Assembly (NCBI GenBank): GCA_021790795.1
Contig: JAJYFU010000019.1
Location: 1-36,344 of the forward strand
From: Pseudomonadota bacterium
GTDB taxonomy: Bacteria; Pseudomonadota; Gammaproteobacteria; Steroidobacterales; Steroidobacteraceae
DNA length: 36,344 bases
Reading direction: 5' to 3'
Positions 1 to 8,648 of the stretch are shown piece by piece (the stretch's first letter is position 1; every line of letters begins with the position of its first letter). A program made the translations under genes and the position numbers. The notes under the pieces were generated by a model. It did no database searches and was not told the DNA's origin. It worked only from the letters and a program-made list of their open reading frames with translations.

Positions 1-1598
1 AGGGCGGCGGTGGCCGCCCGAGCGGCCGTCTGGCCGTAGATCCACGGCTGGCGGCGCTGCAGGTAGCTGCCGTGGACCCGGGTGATCGGCGCGAAGGCGT
101 CGAACTCGAGCCAGCGCGCGTAATTCTGTCCCGAGGGATGACCACTGAAACCGCCGCCATCCATGCCCCACCACATTTCGCCCACGTCGATGGCGCTGAG
201 CATGCGCTGGCGCTGCGCGGCCATGCTTTTGAACCCGCTCTTGATGTCTCCGGACCACAGGCCATAGGCATAGCGCTGTGCGCCGAGCCAGAAATTGCGG
301 TTCAGCGACCAGACGCGCTGCTTGGGGAAGTACTTGCGCTGGCCGTCGTACAGCGCCCGCTCCATGTTGAGGAATTGCCTGTCATTGCCGGTCTCATCGG
401 CCTCGTCGTTCCACCAGCCGGCGATTCCGCTTTCAAAGCTGTGCCGCAGAGTCGCATTGAAGAAGAACTTCCGGGTCGCGGCCTTCTCGAAGTCGAGTGT
501 CTTGACCGGTTTGTGCGCCCAATAGTCGAGACTCGGCTTCTCGTGCGGAAGGAAAAGGTGATGTTTGGTGCAATAGCGCCCTTCGACGGTGTCGAGGAAA
601 ATTCGCGGCTTCATGATCCCGATGAGGTGAATACCCAGCGCGGCGAGCTCACGACCGAGCTTGCCGCTCGGACCATCGGGAAATTTCTTGGTGTTCCAAC
701 GGAATTCGCCGTAATTGTTCCGACCCCAGGCCTTCCAGTCGAAGTCCATCGCAAACGCGTTGATCGGGATATGCAGCTTCCGATAGCGGCGGACGATGTG
801 CAGCAATTCCTTTTCGTTGATACCCCACTGGCTGTTGATGAAGCCGAAGGACCACTTGGGGAACATCGGCGCATGGCCCGTCAGCACATCCAGCGTGGAG
901 AAGATCCGCGGAGGATTCCCCAGGATCAGGTAGTAGTCGAGATCAGGACGAGTTTCGTGCAGCACCTTGATGAAACCGTGGCCGAGATCGAAGAGCGTCT
1001 TCTGACTGTCGACCAGCAGGGCGAAACCCGAGGTGCTCCATACGAGGGGCGCTCCGGCATCACCTTCCCAGCCCGCGGTGGCAAGCTGTCGACCCATGCG
1101 CAGCATGCCCGACCGCGCGGTCTGAAAGGAGTTGAAACCATGCACGCCGTACAGCGCGGCGTTCCGCGGCCGGAAGCGCAACGCCAAGGTGTCTCGGCCG
1201 AGGAGGCCGAGGCCGCGCTGCGTCAGAACCGGCACCGAAACGCCCGGGCGGTAGACGCTGAGCGTACCGGCGCGGCGATCGACGACCACGCGCATGCGGC
1301 GGCTTTGAAGGACGATTTGACCACCCTGCTCGCGTACCGTCACCGGGGCAGCGGCAGCCTGGGGGGCATGGGGAGACATCACCAACGCCGCCGGCGTGGC
1401 ATGACCGTACGGCAGGAAGTGCACACGCAGCACGTTGCTGCGCACCAGAATCAAGTGCAGCGAGCCGCCGTCGAGCGCCACGACGGCGCCCTTCGGCAGC
1501 ATCCTGACCGCGCCACTGGCCGCAAGTGCGGCTTGAGCGGTCCCCACAGCGAGCATTCCGGCCGCCGCCATGGCGGCCCATCGGTGGCCCAGTCTCAT
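1..1598 (-). CDS. Glycoside hydrolase family 31 (alpha-glucosidase/alpha-xylosidase-like), N-terminal part; runs off left edge
   Basis: Own translation of the minus strand from the ATG at 1598: MRLGHRWAAMAAAGMLAVGTAQAALA (signal-peptide-like) ... FPKWSFGFINSQWGINEKELLHIVRRYRKLHIPINAFAMDFDWKAWG ... GIAGWWNDEADETG ... WSGDIKSGFKSM ... GEMWWGMDGGGFSG. This has typical GH31 layout. It is absent from the ORF track because it is open at the window edge. Confidence 0.88.
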   Translation of the reverse strand, partial: MRLGHRWAAMAAAGMLAVGTAQAALAASGAVRMLPKGAVVALDGGSLHLILVRSNVLRVHFLPYGHATPAALVMSPHAPQAAAAPVTVREQGGQIVLQSRRMRVVVDRRAGTLSVYRPGVSVPVLTQRGLGLLGRDTLALRFRPRNAALYGVHGFNSFQTARSGMLRMGRQLATAGWEGDAGAPLVWSTSGFALLVDSQKTLFDLGHGFIKVLHETRPDLDYYLILGNPPRIFSTLDVLTGHAPMFPKWSFGFINSQWGINEKELLHIVRRYRKLHIPINAFAMDFDWKAWGRNNYGEFRWNTKKFPDGPSGKLGRELAALGIHLIGIMKPRIFLDTVEGRYCTKHHLFLPHEKPSLDYWAHKPVKTLDFEKAATRKFFFNATLRHSFESGIAGWWNDEADETGNDRQFLNMERALYDGQRKYFPKQRVWSLNRNFWLGAQRYAYGLWSGDIKSGFKSMAAQRQRMLSAIDVGEMWWGMDGGGFSGHPSGQNYARWLEFDAFAPITRVHGSYLQRRQPWIYGQTAARAATAA

Positions 1599-1877
1599 GT
1601 CGTCAAATACTCCTCAACGCGCTGCGCGGCGCTGGTGTGAAATCGCCGCCCGGTCCGGCGGAGCGCCCCACATTACCCCCATCGGACACGAACCCCCGTG
1701 GCAGCCTGCCGGCCCGTTGCTCGCGGACCCGACCACGCCGCGGCACAGCCGGCACTCCGCGCGCGCCGAAGCCCGGTCTCCTCGGGTCCGTTGCGACGAG
1801 ATCGGAACGATGATGCCGTACGCCGTGCAGTCTTCTGTCGGAGAGAATGCGATGGGCGCGCCGGATTTGGCAACGCT

Positions 1878-1892
1878 CCGCATACGTATTCA
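1878..1892 (+). promoter_or_regulatory. Putative LacI-family operator copy 1 (CCGCATACGTATTCA)
   Basis: 15-nt match identical to three other copies near 8.5 kb; lies between the divergent GH31 and halogenase genes. Confidence 0.65.
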
Positions 1893-2082
1893 TTTCCCGG
1901 TGATCGGTCAGCGCATTTGCGAGACTCTATGCTGCGAGTCCCGGTCCGGCGCGGAAGCATGGTTGACCCGGGTGCGCTCGGAGCATAATCCGTACCCCGG
2001 AGCCGGTGGGGCGTTATGGCAATATCAGTACAAGAGCATAGCGGCGTCGCGCGGCGGCTTCACTTCAGCCCGGAGAGCCGCC

Positions 2083-3606
2083 ATGACTGACACCCCAGAA
2101 CGCCGTATTCGACGCATCGTGATCGTGGGTGGGGGTACCGCCGGGTGGATGAGCGCTGCCGCGCTCGCCGAAGCGACGCAGGGTCGAACGTCCATCGAGC
2201 TGATCGAGTCCGATGCCATCGGCACGATCGGTGTCGGTGAGGCAACCATCCCGCCGATCCGGCAGTTCAACGGTCAGCTCGGACTCGATGAGAGTGCCTT
2301 CATGGCCGCCACCGGCGGCTCGTTCAAGCTCGGGATCGAATTCGTCGGCTGGACTCGACCCGATCATCGCTACTTTCATCCCTTCGGTCGGTTCGCACCT
2401 GATTTCGACTCTGTCTCGTTGCATCAGTACTGGCTGCGCGAACGCCTTCGCGGAGACCGCGCACCGCTCGAGGATTACGCGATTGCCTGGGCCGCGGCCC
2501 GCATCGGGCGCTTCGACCGACCCTTGCCGGACCAGCAGCTGGTGTTATCGCGTCTCGACTACGCGTATCACTTCGACGCGGCGCTGTACGCCCGTCACCT
2601 TCAAGCTTACGCCAGGCAGCGGGGCGTCAAGCGGACGGAGGGGAAAATCGTCGATGTCGCGCTTCGCGGAGAAGACGGTTTCATCGCGGCCGTGGTGCTG
2701 GAGAGCGGCGGGCGCGTCGAGGGCGATCTGTTCGTCGATTGTTCCGGATTCCGCGGCCTGCTGATCGAAGGGGCGCTGAACAGCCGCCTCGATGACTGGC
2801 GGCATTGGCTGCCGTGCGACCGGGCGCTCGCCGTGGGCTGCGCGGTTGGCGCGGAATTTCCGCCGTATACGCGCTCGACGGCGCGTCCAGCCGGATGGCA
2901 ATGGCGGATCCCGCTGCAGCACCGCATCGGTAACGGACACGTGTACTGCAGCGAATACATGCGCGACGACGAGGCCGCTTCCATCCTGCTGGCCGGTCTC
3001 GATGGCGAGGCGCTCGGTGAGCCGCGTCTGATCAAATTCACGGCCGGCGCGCGTCGCGAGTCCTGGTCGCGAAACTGCGTGGCCATCGGGCTCGCCGCGG
3101 GATTTCTCGAGCCGCTCGAGTCAACCGCCATCCACCTCGTACAATCGGCGATCACACGGCTCCTGGCGCTGTTCCCTGACCGCGACTTCAACCCCCTGCT
3201 TCAGCGGGAATTCAACCGGCTGACGTACACGGAATACGAGCGGGTTCGCGACTTCCTCATCCTCCACTACCACGCTCAGCAGCGCGAGGAGCCGCTGTGG
3301 CGCTACACGCGAACGATGGCGATTCCGCAGGCGCTGCAGTACAAGATCGATCATTTCCGCTACTGCGGACGGATCGTGGCCGAGCCGTTCGAGCTGTTCC
3401 AGAACTCCTCCTGGCTGGCGATACTCGTCGGCCAGGAAGTCTGGCCGGAACGCTATGATCCGTTGGTCGACCTGCATACCGGGGTCGACGCGCCGCGCTA
3501 CCTGACGGGGATCCGCGACGTACTGGAAAGGACCGCACGCGCACTGCCGACCCACCGCGAATACATCGAGAGAAACTGCGGCGCGGCCGCGTCGCGGGCC
3601 AAATGA
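2083..3606 (+). CDS. Tryptophan halogenase family flavoprotein (copy 1)
   Basis: RRIVIVGGGTAGWM FAD-binding motif, GGSFKLGIEF, WQWRIP (WxWxIP) motif and EPLESTAIHL. Start moved from 1570 to the in-frame ATG at 2083, where homology begins. Confidence 0.92.
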   Translation: MTDTPERRIRRIVIVGGGTAGWMSAAALAEATQGRTSIELIESDAIGTIGVGEATIPPIRQFNGQLGLDESAFMAATGGSFKLGIEFVGWTRPDHRYFHPFGRFAPDFDSVSLHQYWLRERLRGDRAPLEDYAIAWAAARIGRFDRPLPDQQLVLSRLDYAYHFDAALYARHLQAYARQRGVKRTEGKIVDVALRGEDGFIAAVVLESGGRVEGDLFVDCSGFRGLLIEGALNSRLDDWRHWLPCDRALAVGCAVGAEFPPYTRSTARPAGWQWRIPLQHRIGNGHVYCSEYMRDDEAASILLAGLDGEALGEPRLIKFTAGARRESWSRNCVAIGLAAGFLEPLESTAIHLVQSAITRLLALFPDRDFNPLLQREFNRLTYTEYERVRDFLILHYHAQQREEPLWRYTRTMAIPQALQYKIDHFRYCGRIVAEPFELFQNSSWLAILVGQEVWPERYDPLVDLHTGVDAPRYLTGIRDVLERTARALPTHREYIERNCGAAASRAK

Positions 3607-3615
3607 ACGCCCACG

Positions 3616-5124
3616 CTACTGCCGCTCGACAGCGCAGTGCTCCGCGACGAATCGCTCGTGGGCAGGCATACGTTCCACGGCCGTGGCGATCACCTTGCGG
3701 ATGGTATTGAGGAAATCCCCCAGTTGACCCTGGGGCAAGTCATCGGCTGCGGGGTGGTGACGCCTGGGCAAGACACCCTGGCCCACGAGAACCTGCAGCC
3801 AGGATTGCTCGGTGAACAGCTCTTCGCCCTCGCGGAAGATCTGGCCCGTTGCCCGGAAGATCGCCAGCTTACGCGCCAATCCCGGCGGTGCCGGCAGCGC
3901 CGCGCAGTGCCGCCAGAATGGCGTATCGCGCCGTTCGGTCGCGCGGTAGTGCAGCACGACGAAATCGCGCACCTGCTCGTACTCTTCGCGCATCTTGCGG
4001 TTGTATTCGTCGACGATCGCCGGATCGAAGCCGGTATCCGGAAAGAGCGCCAACAGACGGCTGGTCCCCGACTGGGCCAGATGAATCGCCGTAGATTCCA
4101 GTGGCTCGATAAAGCCCGCGGCGAGCCCGATGGCCACGCAGTTGCGCACCCACAGGCGGCGGCGCACGCCGGTTGAGATCCGGATGACGTGCGGTTCGCT
4201 CAACGCCGGACCCTCGAGACCAGCCAGCAGGATCGCCGTCGCTTCGTCGTCGCTCATGAACTCGCTGCAATACACGTGTCCGTCGCCGCTGCGATGTTGC
4301 TGCGGAATGCGCCACTGCCACCCGGCGGGCCGAGCCGTCGCCTGCGTGAACGGACGGACGGTTGCTCCATTGACAGCAGTGGTCGCCACGGCCCGGTCAC
4401 ACGGCAGCCACTCCCGCCAGTCCTCGAATCCGCTCTTCAGCGCCCCCTCGATCAGCAGTGCGCGAAATCCTGAACAGTCGATGAACAGATCGCCTTCGAT
4501 GCGCACGCCGCTCTCGAGAATGACCGCCTCGATGAACCCGTCCTCCCCACGCAGCTTTACCTCGACGATCCTGCCCTCGGTCCGCGTCACCCCCCGCTGC
4601 TCGGCATAGCGACGCAGCATCTGACCGTAGAGCTTGGCATCGAAATGAAACGCATACTTGATGCCGCCGATCGGACTCTGTCCCACCCGTTCGATGCGCG
4701 CCATCCGGTTCCCGCGGGCGGCCGCCCCGTTGAGCGAATAGGTCCACAGGTCCGCCGCCGCCGATTCCGCGCGGCCGCGGAGCCAGTAATGCTGGAACGG
4801 CAGAGCGCCCAGCGGCAGTCCAACCTCGCCGAAGGCATGCAGATAGGAATGCCCGAGGCGCAGCCAGTCGTTGAATTCGATGGCGAGCTTGAAGGTTCCG
4901 CCGGTCGCCCGCAGCATCGCGTCCTCGTCGATGCCGAGGAAAGTATTGACGTTGCGGATCTGCGGGATGGTGGCCTCGCCCACCCCGATCGGACCGATCG
5001 AGTCCGACTCCACGACGCACACTTCGAGACGCGCCGCCATGGTGCGGATCAGTACCGCCGCCGCCATCCATCCCGCGGTGCCGCCGCCGACGATCACGAC
5101 TCGCCTGATGCTTTGCTCGCTCAT
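3616..5124 (-). CDS. Tryptophan halogenase family flavoprotein (copy 2)
   Basis: MSEQSIRRVVIVGGGTAGWMAAAVL, GGTFKLAIEF, WQWRIP and EPLESTAIHL; clearly paralogous to 2083..3606. Confidence 0.93.
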   Translation of the reverse strand: MSEQSIRRVVIVGGGTAGWMAAAVLIRTMAARLEVCVVESDSIGPIGVGEATIPQIRNVNTFLGIDEDAMLRATGGTFKLAIEFNDWLRLGHSYLHAFGEVGLPLGALPFQHYWLRGRAESAAADLWTYSLNGAAARGNRMARIERVGQSPIGGIKYAFHFDAKLYGQMLRRYAEQRGVTRTEGRIVEVKLRGEDGFIEAVILESGVRIEGDLFIDCSGFRALLIEGALKSGFEDWREWLPCDRAVATTAVNGATVRPFTQATARPAGWQWRIPQQHRSGDGHVYCSEFMSDDEATAILLAGLEGPALSEPHVIRISTGVRRRLWVRNCVAIGLAAGFIEPLESTAIHLAQSGTSRLLALFPDTGFDPAIVDEYNRKMREEYEQVRDFVVLHYRATERRDTPFWRHCAALPAPPGLARKLAIFRATGQIFREGEELFTEQSWLQVLVGQGVLPRRHHPAADDLPQGQLGDFLNTIRKVIATAVERMPAHERFVAEHCAVERQ

Positions 5125-5200
5125 GGCGTCTCTCCCCCACCCCTTGACAGCCGCACGATCCTAGCACCGCCCCGAGCACATGTGCGACTGATGAAAGAAC

Positions 5201-5228
5201 GACCCCGCCGGTTCGCACCGGCGGGGTC
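5201..5228 (-). terminator. Perfect 11-bp stem hairpin (GACCCCGCCGG-ttcgca-CCGGCGGGGTC) between the receptor and halogenase 2
   Basis: Perfect inverted repeat; on the minus strand it is followed by only a weak T-rich stretch (GTTCTTTCAT). Terminator, attenuator or REP-like role is undecided. Confidence 0.4.
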
Positions 5229-5307
5229 TGAGGGGGGGGCGTTTGTCGTCTTTATTGTGTGAAACGGGTTACGAAGCGTTCCCCTTCCCCGGGTGTTTGC
5301 CGGACAA

Positions 5308-5333
5308 TCCCCGCCGGCTGTCGCCGGCGGGGA
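5308..5333 (-). repeat. Second 11-bp stem hairpin (TCCCCGCCGGC-tgtc-GCCGGCGGGGA) just 3' of the receptor gene
   Basis: Perfect inverted repeat sharing the CCCCGCCGG core with 5201..5228; no T-run follows on the minus strand. Confidence 0.45.
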
Positions 5334-5355
5334 AGCACTGTCTCTCGACGGCGGA

Positions 5356-8313
5356 TCACTCGAACTGGTAGGAGAACCCGACATTGAGCGTGCGGCCGTA
5401 CTGCTCCCAGCGAATCACCTGCCGCGGGTCGTTGTTCTGGTATTCCTCCTGCACCTCGTTCCCGAGGTTCCAACCCGAGGCGATGAGGGTCAGACCCTTG
5501 AGCGGCCCCTTGTGGAAGGAGTAGCTCACCTGCGCACTGATCCAGTGCTGAGCCCTTTGCATATCCAATATGCGGGTTTCGCTGATGCCGTAGATGTTGG
5601 CGAGGGCTTTGGTGCGGGAGTTGAAATTCACGTCCGCCTCGAAGCCGTGGTACGCGTAGTAAAACGTGTAGTTCTGCACCCACTTTGCCAGACCCAGGAC
5701 CGTCACCGGCTGGGTGTTGCCCGCGTAATATATCGCGCTCCTGGTCAGGGTGCCGCTGGCTTCCAGACCGAACCCGTTCAACCAATGGGTCAGGTCACCG
5801 AACGGCACATCCGTGGCAAGCTGCGCGCCATAGATGTGGCCCGCGCCGTCGTTCTGCGGGATAGTCAGAGTGCCGTACGTCGTGCCGAGCTGCGACTGTT
5901 GCGTGGGCGTGAGATACGCGCTCACGAACGGCGCGAAGTTATACAGCGTCGCCGCCGCCGGGTTGATGTAATTGCTCAACTGCAGATAGAAGCCCGACAG
6001 CTGGACGTAGCCGGTGCCCCCGCTGAGGCACAGCGCGGAATTTTCCGCCCGCTCGCCCGCGGTGCACTTGTAGGAACTACCCGAGAAATATTTCGCCACG
6101 CTCACATTGACGTTCGTGGCCATGGTCGGCAACAGCTTCGGATTGCCGCCGCCGCCGCTGAAATATGCCTGATTCGGGTTGGTGCTGGTCAAGTACGCCG
6201 GGTTCGTTCCGATCGACAGGCTCGAGACCATCTGGTCCTCGAACGGCCGGGCCATGGTACGCGCCACAGCAAGGCGCGCCTCATAGTTGTGCGGGAACGA
6301 GAACACCAGGTTCAGGCTGGGCAGAAACCGGGTGAAGCTCGTGCCGCCCGTCATGGGAATCAACGTGACCGTCGTCGCAGCCCCCGGGGTTTCGCCCGGT
6401 GCGATGCGCGATCCTTGAGACGACTGGGAAGTATGTGCGACCTGCACGCCGAAGTTGCCTCGCAGTCCGACGTGCCGTCCCAGAGAGGTCCGGAGGTTGA
6501 ACTGCAGGAAGCCGTAGGTGTCGTCCTCGTGCATCGTCCAGCTCGGCGGCCCCATGGGCCCGGTGTTCGAGCCCGATGTCGGGAAGAACTGATCGACGCC
6601 GCTCGCCAGCAGCGCATTCGGGTTATACGTGACTTGAGGTCCGATGCCCATGAAGCCGAGGGCATCCACCGCGCCGGTGAGCGCGCTGGCGGGAATGGGG
6701 GCGGTCTCGGTGGGAGTCTCGCCAGCGGGACAACTGCTGAACGTGATGCAGCTGTGACCGGCGGTTTCCGGCAGCACCACGAAGTCCTGCGCGAGTGTCG
6801 CATTCTTGTGGTGATGCATGTAGTCGGCGCCGAATACCATGCTGGAAATCGGCCCGCTCGCGAAATAGTGCCGGACGGAGGCTTTGAAGTTGGCGATGTA
6901 TTCGTTGTTGCTCAGCTGATTGAGAAAGCCCTGCTGCACAAGGCCGGCACCCGCGCCCCAGCCCTGCGGATCGGTGAGAACGATCGAGGAGGACGCGAAA
7001 TTGTTCGGCGATGTCAACAGCAGCTGGCCGTCCGCCGCGTAACTGAAGTTGACGACACTGGGCGAAGTGGTGGCCTGGTTGGCCGGACCGTCGTATCCGA
7101 AGCCGGAGTAGCTCTCCAGCTTGCCATAGGTCCGGGCGGCTCTGTTATAGCTCGCGCTGAAGCGGCCGGTCCAGTCGTTGGAGAACTTGATCCTGTTGCC
7201 CCAACGAACGTTGTAGACGTAGTCCTTGTGATGATTGTAATCGTTGCGGATGACGGGATAGACGTTGGCATAGCTGCCGCTTGTCACGAACCCGTTGCTC
7301 ACCGGACCCGGCGTCAGCACGGTACCGGAGCCCCAGAACAACGGAAACTCGATGCCCTTGCGCTGGGTCGTCTTGTTGTAGTTCTCGTACGACAGATTGA
7401 GCGTCGTGCTGTACACGCGGGACGGCCGGTACTCGAAGGTGGCGAAGTACGACTCGCGCTTTCTGAGGCTGGAGTAGTTGTAGTTCTTCGAGCCGCCGAT
7501 CACGTAGTTGCCGGCCGCATCGGTCGGATATCCCCAGGGCGCCTCACGGAGCCTCTTGGACGGCTGGTTATTCAGATCCACCCCCAGGGCGACGCCGATT
7601 CTCCTGTGGTCGAACTGGTTGATGTAGATGCCGTTGACGTCGTAGCCCTTGTTGGCGACGCCCGGGCCGGGCATCAGATTCCCCGGATCCAGCCAGCTGT
7701 AGTCGGCATTGAGCACCGCCTTCGGTCCCTTCTGCTCGAGCGGCCGCCAGGTCTGCATGGCGAAGGTGGCCGCCATGCCCTGGCCGATCAGGTCGGCCTT
7801 CGGACTCACATACACCTTGATGCTCTGGAACCAACCGGGCGGGTACTGGTTGAAATGCACGCCGCGGTTCTCCGCGGTGGTCGCCTGCTGGACGCCGTCG
7901 AACAGCGCGCTGCTGAACGAGCTGCCCAGACCGTGGAAGTTCACCGACTGCGGCTCGCCGCCGACCATCTGCACGGAGACGCCGGGGAGCTGCTGGAGGG
8001 CCGACGCGATACTCGAGGCCGGCAGCCGGCCGATATTCTGGGCGGAGATCGCCTCGACGATGGAGTCGGAGTTTTTCTGGATGGCGATCGAGTTCTCGAT
8101 ACTGCTGACGAAGCCGCTGATCGTGACCTTCTTGAGCAGGTTCTCGTGGGCGACTTTGATCTTAGTGGGTTTCTGCGGACCCGATGTCTGCGCGCTGGCT
8201 TTCTGCGGCGCGGCGATGGCTGTGACCGGCGTGACGGCGACGACGGCCGCGGCGCCGAAGCAGGCCGTGGCGACCGCCAGTTCAAGAATGCTGCGCTTGC
8301 GTCTGGTAATCAC
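5356..8313 (-). CDS. TonB-dependent receptor (outer membrane carbohydrate uptake, Caulobacter/Xanthomonas type)
   Basis: Signal peptide, plug domain (SIVEAISAQNIGRLPASSIASALQQLPGVSVQ), beta-barrel repeats and C-terminal aromatic end (...LNVGFSYQFE). Track ORF starts at 8334; the GTG at 8313 preceded by GGGGGGAG is a better start. Confidence 0.9.
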   Translation of the reverse strand: MITRRKRSILELAVATACFGAAAVVAVTPVTAIAAPQKASAQTSGPQKPTKIKVAHENLLKKVTISGFVSSIENSIAIQKNSDSIVEAISAQNIGRLPASSIASALQQLPGVSVQMVGGEPQSVNFHGLGSSFSSALFDGVQQATTAENRGVHFNQYPPGWFQSIKVYVSPKADLIGQGMAATFAMQTWRPLEQKGPKAVLNADYSWLDPGNLMPGPGVANKGYDVNGIYINQFDHRRIGVALGVDLNNQPSKRLREAPWGYPTDAAGNYVIGGSKNYNYSSLRKRESYFATFEYRPSRVYSTTLNLSYENYNKTTQRKGIEFPLFWGSGTVLTPGPVSNGFVTSGSYANVYPVIRNDYNHHKDYVYNVRWGNRIKFSNDWTGRFSASYNRAARTYGKLESYSGFGYDGPANQATTSPSVVNFSYAADGQLLLTSPNNFASSSIVLTDPQGWGAGAGLVQQGFLNQLSNNEYIANFKASVRHYFASGPISSMVFGADYMHHHKNATLAQDFVVLPETAGHSCITFSSCPAGETPTETAPIPASALTGAVDALGFMGIGPQVTYNPNALLASGVDQFFPTSGSNTGPMGPPSWTMHEDDTYGFLQFNLRTSLGRHVGLRGNFGVQVAHTSQSSQGSRIAPGETPGAATTVTLIPMTGGTSFTRFLPSLNLVFSFPHNYEARLAVARTMARPFEDQMVSSLSIGTNPAYLTSTNPNQAYFSGGGGNPKLLPTMATNVNVSVAKYFSGSSYKCTAGERAENSALCLSGGTGYVQLSGFYLQLSNYINPAAATLYNFAPFVSAYLTPTQQSQLGTTYGTLTIPQNDGAGHIYGAQLATDVPFGDLTHWLNGFGLEASGTLTRSAIYYAGNTQPVTVLGLAKWVQNYTFYYAYHGFEADVNFNSRTKALANIYGISETRILDMQRAQHWISAQVSYSFHKGPLKGLTLIASGWNLGNEVQEEYQNNDPRQVIRWEQYGRTLNVGFSYQFE

Positions 8314-8467
8314 GAGAACTCCCCCCTCGGGCAATGTGTACTGGTTGCGATCCAGCCGGGTTTCGGTCCGGCTCCAAGCCTTGCGCGGCGATGCACCGTT
8401 GTGCCGCCGCCCGTCCCGGCGAATCGGTGATGAATGATTTCGTAACAGTCAGAACGAAAGCAAGCGT

Positions 8468-8482
8468 CCGCATACGTATTCA
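8468..8482 (+). promoter_or_regulatory. Putative LacI-family operator copy 2 (CCGCATACGTATTCA)
   Basis: Exact 15-mer in the divergent receptor/GH13 intergenic region. Confidence 0.7.
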
Positions 8483-8539
8483 TGGTCCCCGGGCTGCTCA
8501 CGACACGGCGGCCCGGGTACCAAACAGGCAGGAGCGACA

Positions 8540-8554
8540 TGAATACGTATGCGG
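8540..8554 (-). promoter_or_regulatory. Putative LacI-family operator copy 3 (TGAATACGTATGCGG on +)
   Basis: Reverse complement of the same exact 15-mer. Confidence 0.7.
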
Positions 8555-8563
8555 AAGTTACGG

Positions 8564-8578
8564 TGAATACGTATGCGG
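8564..8578 (-). promoter_or_regulatory. Putative LacI-family operator copy 4 (TGAATACGTATGCGG on +)
   Basis: Reverse complement of the same exact 15-mer, 24 bp from copy 3. Confidence 0.7.
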
Positions 8579-8648
8579 CGGGGCGGGAAGGCGGCACTCC
8601 GATGCCAAGCTGTGTCAGAGTAGGGTAAAGGACTCGCGGAACATAATC

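Noticed and set aside
72-1640. 522-aa + strand ORF
   Set aside because: Antisense of the GH31 gene, which gives clear GH31 motifs and a signal peptide on the minus strand.
1963-1989. Sigma70-like promoter TTGACC-N15-CATAAT upstream of halogenase 1
   Set aside because: The spacer is short and the -10 imperfect; not strong enough to call without TSS data.
1570-2082. N-terminal 171-aa extension of the halogenase 1 ORF
   Set aside because: No homology-like content, crosses the putative operator, and the FAD motif begins right after the ATG at 2083.
5293-8430. 1045-aa + strand ORF
   Set aside because: Exact antisense of the TonB-dependent receptor; Arg/Ala/His/Val-rich composition with no recognisable domain. 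A high-GC shadow ORF.
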